Position numbers and translations under genes: made by a program
Notes under the pieces: model-generated
Seen by the model: the letters and a program-made list of their open reading frames with translations, nothing else
The model's database searches: none
What the model was told of the DNA's origin: nothing
Source: Allocoprobacillus sp002160865
GTDB lineage: Bacteria > Bacillota_I > Bacilli_A > Erysipelotrichales > Coprobacillaceae
Direction: 5' to 3'
NCBI RefSeq assembly: GCF_042850985.1
Contig: NZ_AP031415.1
Coordinates: 62,001 to 126,000 of the forward strand
Length of the DNA stretch: 64,000 bases
In this document: piece by piece, positions 35,204 through 44,666 of the stretch
Position numbering within the stretch: the first letter of the stretch is position 1
How the letters are laid out: each line of letters begins with the position of its first letter

Positions 35204-36259
35204 TCAAAATAAAAGAAAAAGTCTTATCATAGTGAATGAATAAGAAATAATCACTTTAAATGATAAGACTATTTTGTCGTCCTCATGACGATTATAGAAC
35301 CAATGAATCATTTTGGTCGTGTCATTATATTCTACAATTCTGCTTTCTGCCATGACAGGTCTGTTGGTATAGCGTGTTATATATGCGACGGTATCATCAA
35401 CATCATCTTCGCTCTGGTCTTTTTTTGGTTCTTTGGCATAGACATAGAAACCATCGGGATAGTTTTTATAAAGGTAATTTTTAAGTGCATGGAATTGTCT
35501 TGTGTTGATTTTCCTGTCAAGAAGGTCAAGGATTTGATACATCCAGGTTTTTCTGAGCTTATTGAAATCCATATAGGCAAGGCTTTTAATGCAGTCCTTC
35601 CTGAGATTGAGGGCATCCTGACAGACAAGCATGTGGATATGAGGATTGAATTCAAGGAGTCTGCCAAAAGTATGAAGGGTAGAGATGGCACCAAAAACAA
35701 CATTATCCTTTGTATCCTTATAGAGATAGGGGGAAGAGGATTTTCGGAGCTTTCTGTGTTTTTCGAGTCTTTTGTTTTTTCTGAATTTAGCATCGTTGGC
35801 AAGAGCGCTGATGGTATTTCTGGAAACGATGAATAAAAGGTCGAGGAGAGAACGATCTCTGATGAAATAATCACGGAGCTCTTGGGCAACAGTAAAAACG
35901 ATATGGCGATGCTTGCAGGAGAAAGTCATGGCAGAGATGGAAATGGAACGTTGTTTAGCAGATTTAGCGGCACACTTAGAGCAGAATCTGGATTTGCAGG
36001 TATGAGGGATGGTCGTTTCAAAACCGCAGTCAGGACATTCACACGTATCAAAACCAAGATAGACGGAACCACAGAGGATAGTATCGAGAATATTCTTATA
36101 AGTCACATCACGCATTCTATTGTCATTGTAAAGCTTAGTAATATAATCGATATTATCAAAAAAAATATAACCAAAAGATTCTTTAGTATTCTTTCTTATA
36201 TAAGAAGATAAGACAGCAGAATCGTATAAAAGAGTATCAGGAGTAGAGAGATCAATCAT
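35204..36259 (-). pseudogene. IS91-family transposase, N-terminal and catalytic part
   Basis: The fragment has 351 residues. It has a Cys zinc finger (CECPDCGFE, then CKSRFCSKCAAKSAK), the HUH nuclease motif in FNPHIHMLV (near 210) and the Tyr region YITRYTNRPVMAESR (near 290). After NRHEDDK the frame runs into a terminator-like hairpin and stops, so the last 100 residues are lost or moved to 34825-35160. IS91 elements move by rolling-circle copying; this copy is probably inactive. Confidence 0.8.
35220..35270. repeat. Hairpin interrupting the transposase gene
   Basis: AGTCTTATCATAGTGA (35220-35235) pairs with TCACT (35251-35255) plus ATGATAAGACT (35260-35270). On the minus strand it is followed by TTTTTCTTTTATTTT, so it looks like a terminator placed inside the old reading frame. 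Confidence 0.7.
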
Positions 36260-36297
36260 AAGAACACCACCCGAGATAATTATACAGCATTAAAAAA

Positions 36298-36325
36298 GCG
36301 ATAATCATCAAAGATGATTAATCGC
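36298..36325. repeat. Hairpin near the IS91-like element start
   Basis: GCGATAATCATC (36298-36309) pairs with GATGATTAATCGC (36313-36325) with small mismatches. IS91 ends usually carry a short hairpin, so this may mark its boundary. Confidence 0.4.
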
Positions 36326-36328
36326 CAT

Positions 36329-36355
36329 GGACAAAATTTATTTTGTCCTTTTTTT
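36329..36355 (+). terminator. Terminator-like hairpin
   Basis: GGACAAAA (36329-36336) pairs with TTTTGTCC (36341-36348), followed by seven T. Confidence 0.75.
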
Positions 36356-36372
36356 ATTTTGTATACTGAAAG

Positions 36373-36407
36373 AGAACTACCTTGTCTCATCTGGTGGTTC
36401 TTTTTTA
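36373..36407 (+). terminator. Second terminator-like hairpin
   Basis: AGAACTACC (36373-36381) pairs with GGTGGTTCT (36393-36401), one G-U, followed by TTTTTT. It lies just before the IS66 element. Confidence 0.7.
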
Positions 36408-36522
36408 TGATATATTTGATGATAATCATCAAACATTAGTAAGCGACAAATGAAAAGGCACTAACAAGACTGCGGATATTCATTTAAAATGTAAGTACAA
36501 TAAAAAAGGAGGTACTTACTAT

Positions 36523-36786
36523 ATGCAATATGATTGGAAAAAAATCATAAATAGTCAAAAGGAAAGCACTTTGACTGTCAAGGAATTCTGCAGACAGAAC
36601 AATATCTGTGTGTCTTCTTTCTATAAGTCAAAAAGACGACTGGAAAATGATGAACTTCAAAGTAATTTATTTGTTCCTGTCGAGGTTGTGGATGATGCCC
36701 ACCCCAATGTATCAATGACCATTGATGGTCATTGTATTGAATTTGATCCTGCACTTCTTGACAGAATCATTGGTGCTCTCAAATGA
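36523..36786 (+). CDS. tnpA: IS66 accessory protein TnpA
   Basis: The protein has 87 residues. A helix-turn-helix (TVKEFCRQNNICVSSFYKSK) is followed by an acidic region, as in IS66 TnpA. AAAGGAGG precedes the ATG. Its TGA overlaps the tnpB ATG (ATGA), so both are coupled. Needed for transposition in studied IS66 elements. Confidence 0.85.
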   Translation: MQYDWKKIINSQKESTLTVKEFCRQNNICVSSFYKSKRRLENDELQSNLFVPVEVVDDAHPNVSMTIDGHCIEFDPALLDRIIGALK

Positions 36787-37130
36787 TCATCAACACTGAT
36801 GAAGTCAAGAATATCTACGTTTCAACGCATTTCGTGGATATGCGCAAGTCGATAGATGGGCTGACACTCATTGTGCATTCCCAATTCCAGATGAATGTCC
36901 TTGATCACAGCCTTTTTATCTTTACCAACCGATCAAGAAATCGCATCAAGATTCTCTATTATGAAAGCAACGGCTTCTGGCTGTTCATCAAGAGACTTGA
37001 ACATGGAAAATTCAAAATCCAGGAATCGCAGGAATCATTGACAAGAGCCATCACTTCCCGTCAGCTCAGTTGGCTTCTGGAGGGTCTTGAATATGATGAA
37101 AAATTGAAAGAAAAGCAGCTTCTCATCTAA
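36783..37130 (+). CDS. tnpB: IS66 protein TnpB
   Basis: The protein has 115 residues, with VSTHFVDMRKSIDGLTLIV and RIKILYYESNGFWLFIKRLE, the conserved IS66 TnpB (Orf2) motifs. It is not related to the Cas12-like TnpB of IS605. Length and motifs are complete. Confidence 0.92.
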   Translation: MIINTDEVKNIYVSTHFVDMRKSIDGLTLIVHSQFQMNVLDHSLFIFTNRSRNRIKILYYESNGFWLFIKRLEHGKFKIQESQESLTRAITSRQLSWLLEGLEYDEKLKEKQLLI

Positions 37131-37198
37131 CAAAGCAGTTTGTTTTATGGTATAATACGAAACAGCTGAAATCATGTAATGTGGGGTGTGAAGATGTC

Positions 37199-38761
37199 AT
37201 GAACTTGAGAAATCTAAGTCAGGAAGAACTGATCAAGATGATCAATGAAAAGGATAAAAAGATTGAAGCATTGACTGAGCAGCTGAACTGGTACAGTCAG
37301 CAGATCAAGCTTCAGCAGAAGAAGCTTTTTGGTTCATCTTCAGAAAAGACTGTTCTTCCTAATCAGATTTCTCTTTTTGATGAAATTGAACTAGAATCCA
37401 CACCAATCAAGCAGGAACCGGAACTTGAAGAAATCACATACAGAAGAAAAAGAAAAAGCAGACAGAGAGGAATAGATATTTCATCACTGCCAGTAAAGAA
37501 GGTCATTCATGATATTGACAATAAAAGCTGCCCAGAATGTGGTGCACTGCTTAGAAAGATAGGCGAAAACAAAAGAAAGGAGCTTGTCTACCATCCTGCA
37601 CGATATGAAGTCATTGAACATATTCAATATGTCTATACGTGCGATCGATGTGACAGGGAAGCTGTTCAATCGCCAATATACAAGGCACCCATGAAGGAAC
37701 CGGTCATATACAAGAGCTTTGCATCGCCATCACTTCTGTCATATATCATTGATAACAAGTTCAACAAAGCACTGCCTCTGTATAGACAGGAAGTCATGTT
37801 CAATCAGATGGGGCTGAAGCTGTCAAGACAGACGATGGCCAACTGGATGATCAAACTGCATGATGAATATTTCAGGACAATCGCTAGTCATATGCATAAG
37901 GTTCTGTTAAAAAGTCAATACCTGCACGGAGATGAAACGTCTGTTCAGGTTTTAAAGGCACCGCATCAAAAGGCAACCACAAAATCCTATATGTGGGTAT
38001 ACAAGACAGGACGCAGCGAGGAGAAGCAGATAGTTGTTTTCATATACGAAAATACAAGAGGACACGAGCATGCCCAGAAGCATCTGGAAGGCTATCATCA
38101 TATACTTCAGACGGATGGCTATCAGGCCTATGAGAAACTTGAAGGCATTACACACATGGGATGCTGGGCTCATTGTCGTAGAAAATATAAGGAAGCACTA
38201 GACAGTGCGCCTGCTGGGGTAGATCTCAAACAAACTGCCAGCTATAGGCTTTTTCATAAGATCAACAAGCTTTTTCAAATTGAAAAGGAAAACGCGGACA
38301 GAAGCTATGAAGAAATCAGGCAAATTCGACAGGTTCAGTCAAAACCACTGGTTGATGATTTCTTTGAAGATGTCAGGGAATGTTCAAAAGTTGCAGTGGA
38401 TAAAACAAAGTTAAGTGAAGCACTCAAATACAGCATCAACCAGGAAGAAAAACTAAGAGTCTACCTTGAAGATGGGAGAATAGAGATATCAAACAACCGA
38501 GCAGAAAATGCGATACGCCCATTCTGTGTAGGCAGACGCAACTGGCTGTTTACCAATACGGTTCAGGGAGCACAGACAAGCGCTGCCTTATATTCACTTA
38601 TAGAAACTGCAAAGCTAAACAATCTCAATCCCTATGAATATTTTAACTATCTTTTGTCATCATTGACAGAAATAGATATCAATGATGAAGAAGCCCTTGA
38701 TAATTATATGCCATGGTCAAAAGAATTGCCTGATAATACATATCTGACTAAAAAATCGTAG
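37199..38761 (+). CDS. tnpC: IS66 transposase TnpC
   Basis: The protein has about 520 residues from ATG 37199. An N-terminal coiled coil (QEELIKMINEKDKKIEALTE) is followed by a zinc finger (CPECGALL, then CDRCDRE) and the DDE domain: GDETSVQVL, LQTDGYQAYEKL and the Glu in NRAENAIRPF, with GRRNWLF next to it. The C-terminal IS66 tail is present. It is apparently full-length and functional. Confidence 0.93.
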   Translation: MNLRNLSQEELIKMINEKDKKIEALTEQLNWYSQQIKLQQKKLFGSSSEKTVLPNQISLFDEIELESTPIKQEPELEEITYRRKRKSRQRGIDISSLPVKKVIHDIDNKSCPECGALLRKIGENKRKELVYHPARYEVIEHIQYVYTCDRCDREAVQSPIYKAPMKEPVIYKSFASPSLLSYIIDNKFNKALPLYRQEVMFNQMGLKLSRQTMANWMIKLHDEYFRTIASHMHKVLLKSQYLHGDETSVQVLKAPHQKATTKSYMWVYKTGRSEEKQIVVFIYENTRGHEHAQKHLEGYHHILQTDGYQAYEKLEGITHMGCWAHCRRKYKEALDSAPAGVDLKQTASYRLFHKINKLFQIEKENADRSYEEIRQIRQVQSKPLVDDFFEDVRECSKVAVDKTKLSEALKYSINQEEKLRVYLEDGRIEISNNRAENAIRPFCVGRRNWLFTNTVQGAQTSAALYSLIETAKLNNLNPYEYFNYLLSSLTEIDINDEEALDNYMPWSKELPDNTYLTKKS

Positions 38762-39067
38762 AGATACGATCTTTTAGTCGTGTCCTGTAAATCATACATA
38801 TATAAATTGTCAATTTATTACAGCTCTAATTATAATCAATGTCGTTGATTGATAATAGGGCTTTTTCATTTTGCGCTTACAAACATTAAAATGATGATCA
38901 ACTTAAATAATATTTATTTATATTAGTTTAAATGATAAATTGAAATACTCAAATTATACTTATATAAAAAAAATATGTGATTTTTATAACTTTTTATATA
39001 AAGCAAAAGTATCTAAAAACTTAATAAATGTTAATATAAAATTTAAATTCCTTTTTAAAATATTTAC

Positions 39068-39096
39068 AAAACACTTGTTATAGTGTTTTTATTTTT
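39068..39096 (+). terminator. Terminator upstream of the ABC operon
   Basis: AAAACACT (39068-39075) pairs with AGTGTTTT (39082-39089), followed by T-rich sequence. The rest of 38889-39168 is AT-rich with a TATACT box at 39143-39148. Confidence 0.6.
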
Positions 39097-39168
39097 ACAA
39101 TTCTTTACAAAATGAAGATATTTAACTGAATTTTATAAATGCTATACTTTACTCGCTAAGGAGGAAGT

Positions 39169-40275
39169 ATGAAAATGAAAAATAAATTTTTTAAATTGGG
39201 GATGAGTGCTCTTGTTGCAGCAACATTTTTAACAGGATGCGCTGAAGAAAGCACACAAGCAAAGGTTGATTTAAATTCAATGACAATTGAAGAAATTACA
39301 GAAAAAGCAAAAGAAGATGGAGAAGTCAATTCTGTTGGAATGCCTGATACATGGGCTAACTGGGTTGAAACATGGACAGAACTTGAAGATGAATATGGAA
39401 TTAAACATACGGATACAGATATGTCTAGTGCAGAGGAACTTGCTATTTTTGCAAATGAAGCAAGTGATGCAACAAAAGACATCGGTGATGTTGGACAATC
39501 ATTTGGGCCAGTTGCAGAAGAACAAGGTGTAACTTTACCTTATAAAACATCATATTGGGATTCAATTCCTGATTGGGCTAAAGATGATAATGGTGATTGG
39601 ATTATAGGATACTATGGTACAATTACATTTATTACAAATACTGATCTTGTTGATCAAGCACCAAAAAGTTGGCAAGATGTTTTAAATGGAGATTATACAT
39701 TAACAATTGGAGACGTTTCAGTAGCAACTCAGGCACAAAGTGCATTATTAAGTGCTGCTATCGCTTTTGGTGGTAGTGAAAGCAATATACAGCCAGGTCT
39801 AGACTTTTTCAAGACTTTAGCTGAAGAAGATCGATTAGATATGGGAGACACAAGTGTTGCACGTTTAGAAAAAGGTGAAATAGAAGTTGCAGTTTTATGG
39901 GATTACAATTCATTAGGATATCGTTCACAAATCTTAGAAAATAATGCCAATGCTCATTTTGAAGTATCAGTACCAACAGATGGAGCAATTCAAAGTGGAT
40001 ATTGTACAATTATTAATGCCTATACAAAACGTCCTTATGCTGCTGCATTAGCAAGGGAATATATTTTATCTGATGAGGGACAGATTAATTTAGCTAAAGG
40101 TTATGCGCGTCCAATTCGTGATGATGTAGAATTACCAGAAGATGTAAAGGCAATGCTTTTACCAGATGAACAATATAAAAATGCACGCTTTATTGAAGAT
40201 CAGGAAGCTTGGGATCAAGCTGTGTCAGATTTATCAACATCTTGGCAGGAGGAAGTTGTTGCTTATGCACAATAA
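39169..40275 (+). CDS. ABC transporter substrate-binding lipoprotein
   Basis: The protein has 368 residues. A lipoprotein signal ends in LTGC (Cys24). The body is a type II periplasmic-binding fold related to the iron, polyamine and phosphonate binding proteins (PSWQDVLN-type segment KSWQDVLNGDYTLTIGD, later AREYILSDEGQINLAKGYARPI). AAGGAGG precedes the ATG. It opens a five-gene operon with a hydrolase, two permeases and an ATPase. The embedded phosphatase-superfamily gene points to a phosphonate or organophosphate ligand; that is inference. Confidence 0.85.
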   Translation: MKMKNKFFKLGMSALVAATFLTGCAEESTQAKVDLNSMTIEEITEKAKEDGEVNSVGMPDTWANWVETWTELEDEYGIKHTDTDMSSAEELAIFANEASDATKDIGDVGQSFGPVAEEQGVTLPYKTSYWDSIPDWAKDDNGDWIIGYYGTITFITNTDLVDQAPKSWQDVLNGDYTLTIGDVSVATQAQSALLSAAIAFGGSESNIQPGLDFFKTLAEEDRLDMGDTSVARLEKGEIEVAVLWDYNSLGYRSQILENNANAHFEVSVPTDGAIQSGYCTIINAYTKRPYAAALAREYILSDEGQINLAKGYARPIRDDVELPEDVKAMLLPDEQYKNARFIEDQEAWDQAVSDLSTSWQEEVVAYAQ

Positions 40276-41104
40276 TAAAGTTGTATTTGTTTTATTAGAT
40301 GGATTACAGAGTGAATATGCTAGAGAGCATTTAGGTTATTTAGAACATTTATGTGAACATAAAAAGGCGGCTAAATATGAAGTGCTAGGTGAATTACCTA
40401 GCGCTTCACGCCCTATGTACGAAACAATTTTTACTGGATTACCAGTATATGAACATGGAATTACAAATAATAATATATGTCGATTATCTAATCAAATCCA
40501 TATATTTGAATTACTTAAACAGAATCATAAAAAAAGTCTAGCATTAGCATATTATTGGATTAGTGAGCTCTATTTATCAGCACCATTTAATAACTTTCAA
40601 GATGTCTATCATCATGATCCAAAGTCTTATATAGACCAAGGTTTTTTCTATTATGAAGACACTTATCCAGATAATCATTTATATGCATTATCATCAAGTT
40701 TAATGTCACATGATCAATATGATTTTGTGTTTATACATCCAATGGGTATCGACGATGCAGGCCATAAATATGGTGCAGGTTCACAAGAATACGCGCAAGC
40801 AGTTATTCAAAATGATAAACTCCTTTCAACATATATTCCACAATGGATTAAAGATGGGTATAGTGTTGTGGTAGGTGCAGATCATGGAATGAGTGAAAAT
40901 GGTTATCATGGTGGTAATAGTCATCAGCAACGCACCACAGCATTATATATTATTGATCAACGCATTGTGAATGGGTATCATTCACAAGTTCTCACAACAT
41001 TAGAGTTTGCGCCGTTGCTTTGTTATTTATTGGATATTCAAGCAACTGAAAAAATGAAACCTTTGGAGGTGAAACGTATTCATGAAAGCAAAAAAGAACT
41101 ATAA
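40265..41104 (+). CDS. Alkaline phosphatase superfamily hydrolase
   Basis: The protein has 279 residues from ATG 40265, overlapping the previous gene by 11 bases; AGGAGG lies upstream. It has the metal site and nucleophile pattern of nucleotide pyrophosphatase/phosphodiesterase and phosphonoacetate-hydrolase proteins: VVFVLLDGLQ, SASRPMYETIFTGL, HPMGIDDAGHKYG and VGADHGMSENGYHGG. No signal peptide is seen, so it acts inside the cell on what the transporter brings in. The exact substrate is unknown. Confidence 0.82.
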   Translation: MHNNKVVFVLLDGLQSEYAREHLGYLEHLCEHKKAAKYEVLGELPSASRPMYETIFTGLPVYEHGITNNNICRLSNQIHIFELLKQNHKKSLALAYYWISELYLSAPFNNFQDVYHHDPKSYIDQGFFYYEDTYPDNHLYALSSSLMSHDQYDFVFIHPMGIDDAGHKYGAGSQEYAQAVIQNDKLLSTYIPQWIKDGYSVVVGADHGMSENGYHGGNSHQQRTTALYIIDQRIVNGYHSQVLTTLEFAPLLCYLLDIQATEKMKPLEVKRIHESKKEL

Positions 41105-41930
41105 ATTTTATCTGTTCGCTTTATTACCCTTTTTTATCATTGTCTTATTATTTGAAATATTACCATTAATTAATATTGTGATAGAAAGTTTTTCAAAGAC
41201 AGGTGGTGGAGGTTTTACTCTAGACCATTTTGTTAAAATTTTTAGTACACGTCTATATCAACAGTCTATTTATAACAGTTTATGGATATCTATTTTTTCA
41301 GCTGTTGTTGGTATATTTATTGCATTTATTGGTGCAAAAGCAGCACATAATGCCAGTCCTAAAATAAGAAATGCTTTCACTTCAGTATTAAATATTACAA
41401 GTAATTTTGCTGGAGTTCCATTAGCTTTTGCTTTTATGATTTTATTAGGAAATGTTGGTATATTAACATTAATTGGAAAAAATTATGGAATAGAATTTTT
41501 GGCTAATTATGATTTATATACAATTAATGGTTTGTTATTAACTTACATTTATTTCCAAATTCCATTAGGAACTTTATTGATGCTTCCTATTTTTTCAGGA
41601 TTAAGAAAAGAATGGAAAGAAGCTGTAGGACTATTAGGTGGAAACAGTTTTCACTATTGGTTTAAAGTTGCAATACCATCATTATTACCAAGTATATTAG
41701 GAACATTTTCAGTTTTATTTGCCAACTCATTAGCGGCTTATGGAACAGCATATGCATTGTTGAGTAATAATATTTCTCTATTACCAATTCGTATTTCTCA
41801 ACAATTTGTTGGTGAAGTTGTTCAAAATCAAGAATTTGGTTGTGCTCTTTCATTGGTCATGATGGCTTTAATGGTTATTTCAGTTTTAATTACAAATAAA
41901 TTACAAAAGAAATCAGGTGGTGTCCAATGA
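41082..41930 (+). CDS. ABC transporter permease 1
   Basis: The protein has 282 residues and six membrane segments. The cytoplasmic EAA loop is KEWKEAVGLLGGNSFHYWFKVAIP near residues 175-195. GGAGGTG lies 9 bases before the ATG, and it overlaps the hydrolase gene by 23 bases. It pairs with the next permease to form the channel. Confidence 0.9.
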   Translation: MKAKKNYKFYLFALLPFFIIVLLFEILPLINIVIESFSKTGGGGFTLDHFVKIFSTRLYQQSIYNSLWISIFSAVVGIFIAFIGAKAAHNASPKIRNAFTSVLNITSNFAGVPLAFAFMILLGNVGILTLIGKNYGIEFLANYDLYTINGLLLTYIYFQIPLGTLLMLPIFSGLRKEWKEAVGLLGGNSFHYWFKVAIPSLLPSILGTFSVLFANSLAAYGTAYALLSNNISLLPIRISQQFVGEVVQNQEFGCALSLVMMALMVISVLITNKLQKKSGGVQ

Positions 41931-42727
41931 AATTAAAAACACAATTATGGGATGGATGTATTTTATTTATTATCGCAGCATTTTTAATTATACCATTAGC
42001 TTTAACTTTCTTATATTCTGTTTTTACAGCATGGATGGATATTTTACCAACTGGTTTTACTCTTAGCTTCTATTCAGAAATATTAACAGATGGAGCTTTT
42101 ATTAATTCATTATTAAGATCTTTAGTTATTTCTTTTGTGCCAGTGTGTATTTGTAGTTTGGCTATATTATTAGTTCTTTATGTGACAACATTATATATGC
42201 CAAAATTAGAAAAGTATATTGAAATTTTATGTAATATCCCATATGCCATTCAAGGTGTTATTTTAGCAGTAGGTATAATTTCACTATATTCAGGTAAACC
42301 CGGCTTTTTATCAAATCGTCTTTTTCTTTTAGTAGGAGCTTACTGTATCATTATATTACCATATACATTTAGAGGTTTAAAAAATACTATTGGCGCATTA
42401 AATGTGAAATGTGTTGTAGAAGCTGCACAGGTGTTAGGTTGTTCTCAACTACATGCCTTCTTTGCAATTATTATTCCACAAATGAAAAATGGAATTATTT
42501 CAACAATGATGTTAGCTTTTACAATGTTATTTGCAGATTTCGTCGTTGTTAATATGATTGCCGGAAGTGCATTTAGAACAGCAGGTATTTATTTATATCA
42601 AACAATGTCAAAATCAGGACAATTATCAAGTGCAATTATCGTTATTCTTTTTATTACAACATTTATCATTTCAACATTAACATTAATGATTCAAAATAAA
42701 GCAGTCACAAAGAGGGGGAAAAATTAA
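41927..42727 (+). CDS. ABC transporter permease 2
   Basis: The protein has 266 residues and six membrane segments. The EAA loop is VEAAQVLGCSQLHAFFAIIIP near residue 165. It overlaps permease 1 by 4 bases (ATGA) and abuts the ATPase gene, whose ATG shares the last base of its stop. Confidence 0.9.
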   Translation: MKLKTQLWDGCILFIIAAFLIIPLALTFLYSVFTAWMDILPTGFTLSFYSEILTDGAFINSLLRSLVISFVPVCICSLAILLVLYVTTLYMPKLEKYIEILCNIPYAIQGVILAVGIISLYSGKPGFLSNRLFLLVGAYCIIILPYTFRGLKNTIGALNVKCVVEAAQVLGCSQLHAFFAIIIPQMKNGIISTMMLAFTMLFADFVVVNMIAGSAFRTAGIYLYQTMSKSGQLSSAIIVILFITTFIISTLTLMIQNKAVTKRGKN

Positions 42728-43746
42728 TGGCATACATTGAATTTAGAGATATATGCAAAAGCTACGATGGTGAAAATCAAGTTTTAAAAAATATTCATTT
42801 AGATGTAGAAAAAGGTGAATTAGTTACATTACTTGGACCAAGTGGTTGTGGAAAATCTACATTATTACGATCTTTAGCAGGATTAGAGCAGATTAATTCA
42901 GGCAGAATTATATTAGATGGTAAAGATATTACAGATGTACCAGTTCAAAAACGTGGTATAGGGATGGTTTTTCAACAATACTCATTATTTCAAAATATGA
43001 ATGTAGAAGAAAATATTGCCTTTGGTTTAAAAATCGCAAAAGTAGATAAAAATCAGATAGCTCAAAAAGTACAGCGTGCTATTGAAATGGTAGATTTGGT
43101 AGGAAAAGAAAAAAGTTATCCGAGTCAATTATCTGGTGGACAACAACAACGTGTAGCTATCGCAAGGGCAATCGTTATGGAACCAAAAGTTCTATTATTA
43201 GATGAACCATTAAGTGCAATTGATGCAAAATTAAGACGTGAGTTACAGGAAAAAATCAAACGTGTACAAAAAGAGTTAAAAATTACAACTATATTTGTAA
43301 CACATGATCAAGATGAAGCCATGATTATGTCTGATAAAATTCATTTAATGAATGGTGGAATCATTGAACAAAGTGGAAATCCTGTAGAATTATATACACA
43401 CCCTGTTTCTAAATTTGCGGCTGAATTTATAGGACATTATAATATATTAGATAATCATCAATTAAAAACATTGCTACCAAAACAAGACTTTGATAATCAT
43501 TATTATGCAATTAGACCAGAAACCATTTCTATTCAAAATGAACCAATTCAAGATCAAAATGTCTATAGTTTTGAAGCAAAAGTTAGTCACTATATTTCAA
43601 GAGGAAATGTTTTACGATATACATTAAATTGTCATGATGTTATTTTAAAATCAGAAACATTGTTTAGAAGTTTTACACTGTTTGATGAAGGACAAAAAGT
43701 GTATGTTGGAATTGAGCCACATAATATTCTAGCCATTAGAGAATAA
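42727..43746 (+). CDS. ABC transporter ATP-binding protein, PotA/FbpC type
   Basis: The protein has 339 residues. Walker A is GPSGCGKST (near 37), the Q-loop is VFQQYSLF, the signature is LSGGQQQR (near 135) and Walker B is VLLLDEPLSAID (near 155). A C-terminal TOBE-like regulatory domain (about 240-339) is usual for importers of polyamine, iron and phosphonate type. It powers the two permeases before it. Confidence 0.93.
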   Translation: MAYIEFRDICKSYDGENQVLKNIHLDVEKGELVTLLGPSGCGKSTLLRSLAGLEQINSGRIILDGKDITDVPVQKRGIGMVFQQYSLFQNMNVEENIAFGLKIAKVDKNQIAQKVQRAIEMVDLVGKEKSYPSQLSGGQQQRVAIARAIVMEPKVLLLDEPLSAIDAKLRRELQEKIKRVQKELKITTIFVTHDQDEAMIMSDKIHLMNGGIIEQSGNPVELYTHPVSKFAAEFIGHYNILDNHQLKTLLPKQDFDNHYYAIRPETISIQNEPIQDQNVYSFEAKVSHYISRGNVLRYTLNCHDVILKSETLFRSFTLFDEGQKVYVGIEPHNILAIRE

Positions 43747-43749
43747 ATG

Positions 43750-43775
43750 AAGACTGTTTAAAGACAGTCTTTTTA
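43750..43775 (+). terminator. Terminator of the ABC operon
   Basis: AAGACTGT (43750-43757) pairs with ACAGTCTT (43764-43771), followed by TTTAG. Confidence 0.75.
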
Positions 43776-43826
43776 GACTATTAATGGAAATGAAAAAGAA
43801 TTATAATAGGAGAGGGATGATAAAAT

Positions 43827-44651
43827 ATGATAAAACAAAATTTACACACACATTCACTTTATTGTGATGGCAAAAATACAATCGAGGACATGACTTTAGA
43901 AGCTATTCAAAAAGGTTTTACGATTTTAGGTTTTTCAGGACATGGGAATTGTCGAGAAATAGATGATTACTCTATGACTGATGATAACACTAAAAAATAT
44001 ATTCAAGATGTCCTTGAAGTCAAAGAAAAATATAAAGATCAGATACATATTTTTTTAGGTATTGAAGAAGATATTTTAGGGCAAAGCTTTGAAAAAAATA
44101 ATCCATATGATTATATTATTGGAAGTGTTCATTTTGTAAAAGCTGGTGAAGAATATTTAGCTGTTGATCAAAGTCAGGAAGTGACGCATAAGATTGTAGA
44201 TTATTATGGGGATTTTTTAAGCTATGCTCAAAGTTATTATGAAGAAGTGAAAAAAATAGCTTATAGAAGTGATGTAGATATAGTAGGGCATATTGATTTA
44301 CTTACAAAGTTTAATGAGAATGAAGAATTTATTGATTTTGATGATCAGGAATATTTAAAATTAGCATATGAATGTATTGATATTCTTGTTGGTCAAAAGA
44401 AAATTTTTGAAGTCAATACAGGTGCTATTGCCAGAGGACAAAGAAAAACACCTTATCCACATCATATACTATTAAAATATATTCATGATCATGGTGGGAA
44501 AATCTGTCTTAATAGTGACTGTCATCAAAAAGAAATGTTAGATTGTTATTATAAAGAATCTTTAGAATTGATTCAAGATTGTGGTTTTACATCTATGATG
44601 GTGTTAACAGATCAAGGATTTATAGAAAAAGATATTCAAGAATTTTTATAA
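43827..44651 (+). CDS. PHP-domain phosphatase, histidinol-phosphatase type
   Basis: The protein has 274 residues. The PHP metal ligands are seen in NLHTHSLYCDG at the start, GFSGHGN, LGIEEDILG, GSVHFV, DIVGHIDLL and the final NSDCH. No other his genes are near, so the substrate may not be histidinol phosphate. A paralogue follows after 15 bases; the two are probably one operon. Confidence 0.82.
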   Translation: MIKQNLHTHSLYCDGKNTIEDMTLEAIQKGFTILGFSGHGNCREIDDYSMTDDNTKKYIQDVLEVKEKYKDQIHIFLGIEEDILGQSFEKNNPYDYIIGSVHFVKAGEEYLAVDQSQEVTHKIVDYYGDFLSYAQSYYEEVKKIAYRSDVDIVGHIDLLTKFNENEEFIDFDDQEYLKLAYECIDILVGQKKIFEVNTGAIARGQRKTPYPHHILLKYIHDHGGKICLNSDCHQKEMLDCYYKESLELIQDCGFTSMMVLTDQGFIEKDIQEFL

Positions 44652-44666
44652 AAATGGAGATAAATA

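Larger units (their letters stand above)
36439..38880 (+). mobile_element. IS66-family insertion sequence, intact
   Basis: The left inverted repeat GTAAGCGACAAATGAAAA (36439-36456) matches the right one (38863-38880, read in reverse as GTAAGCGCAAAATGAAAA) at 16 of 18 positions. AAACATTA is duplicated exactly at 36431-36438 and 38881-38888, the 8-bp target duplication typical of IS66. All three genes tnpA, tnpB and tnpC are open. The GC content is higher than its surroundings. Confidence 0.95.

Noticed and set aside
35285..36211. Plus-strand frames opposite the IS91 transposase
   Set aside because: They mirror the transposase coding sequence and have no independent support.
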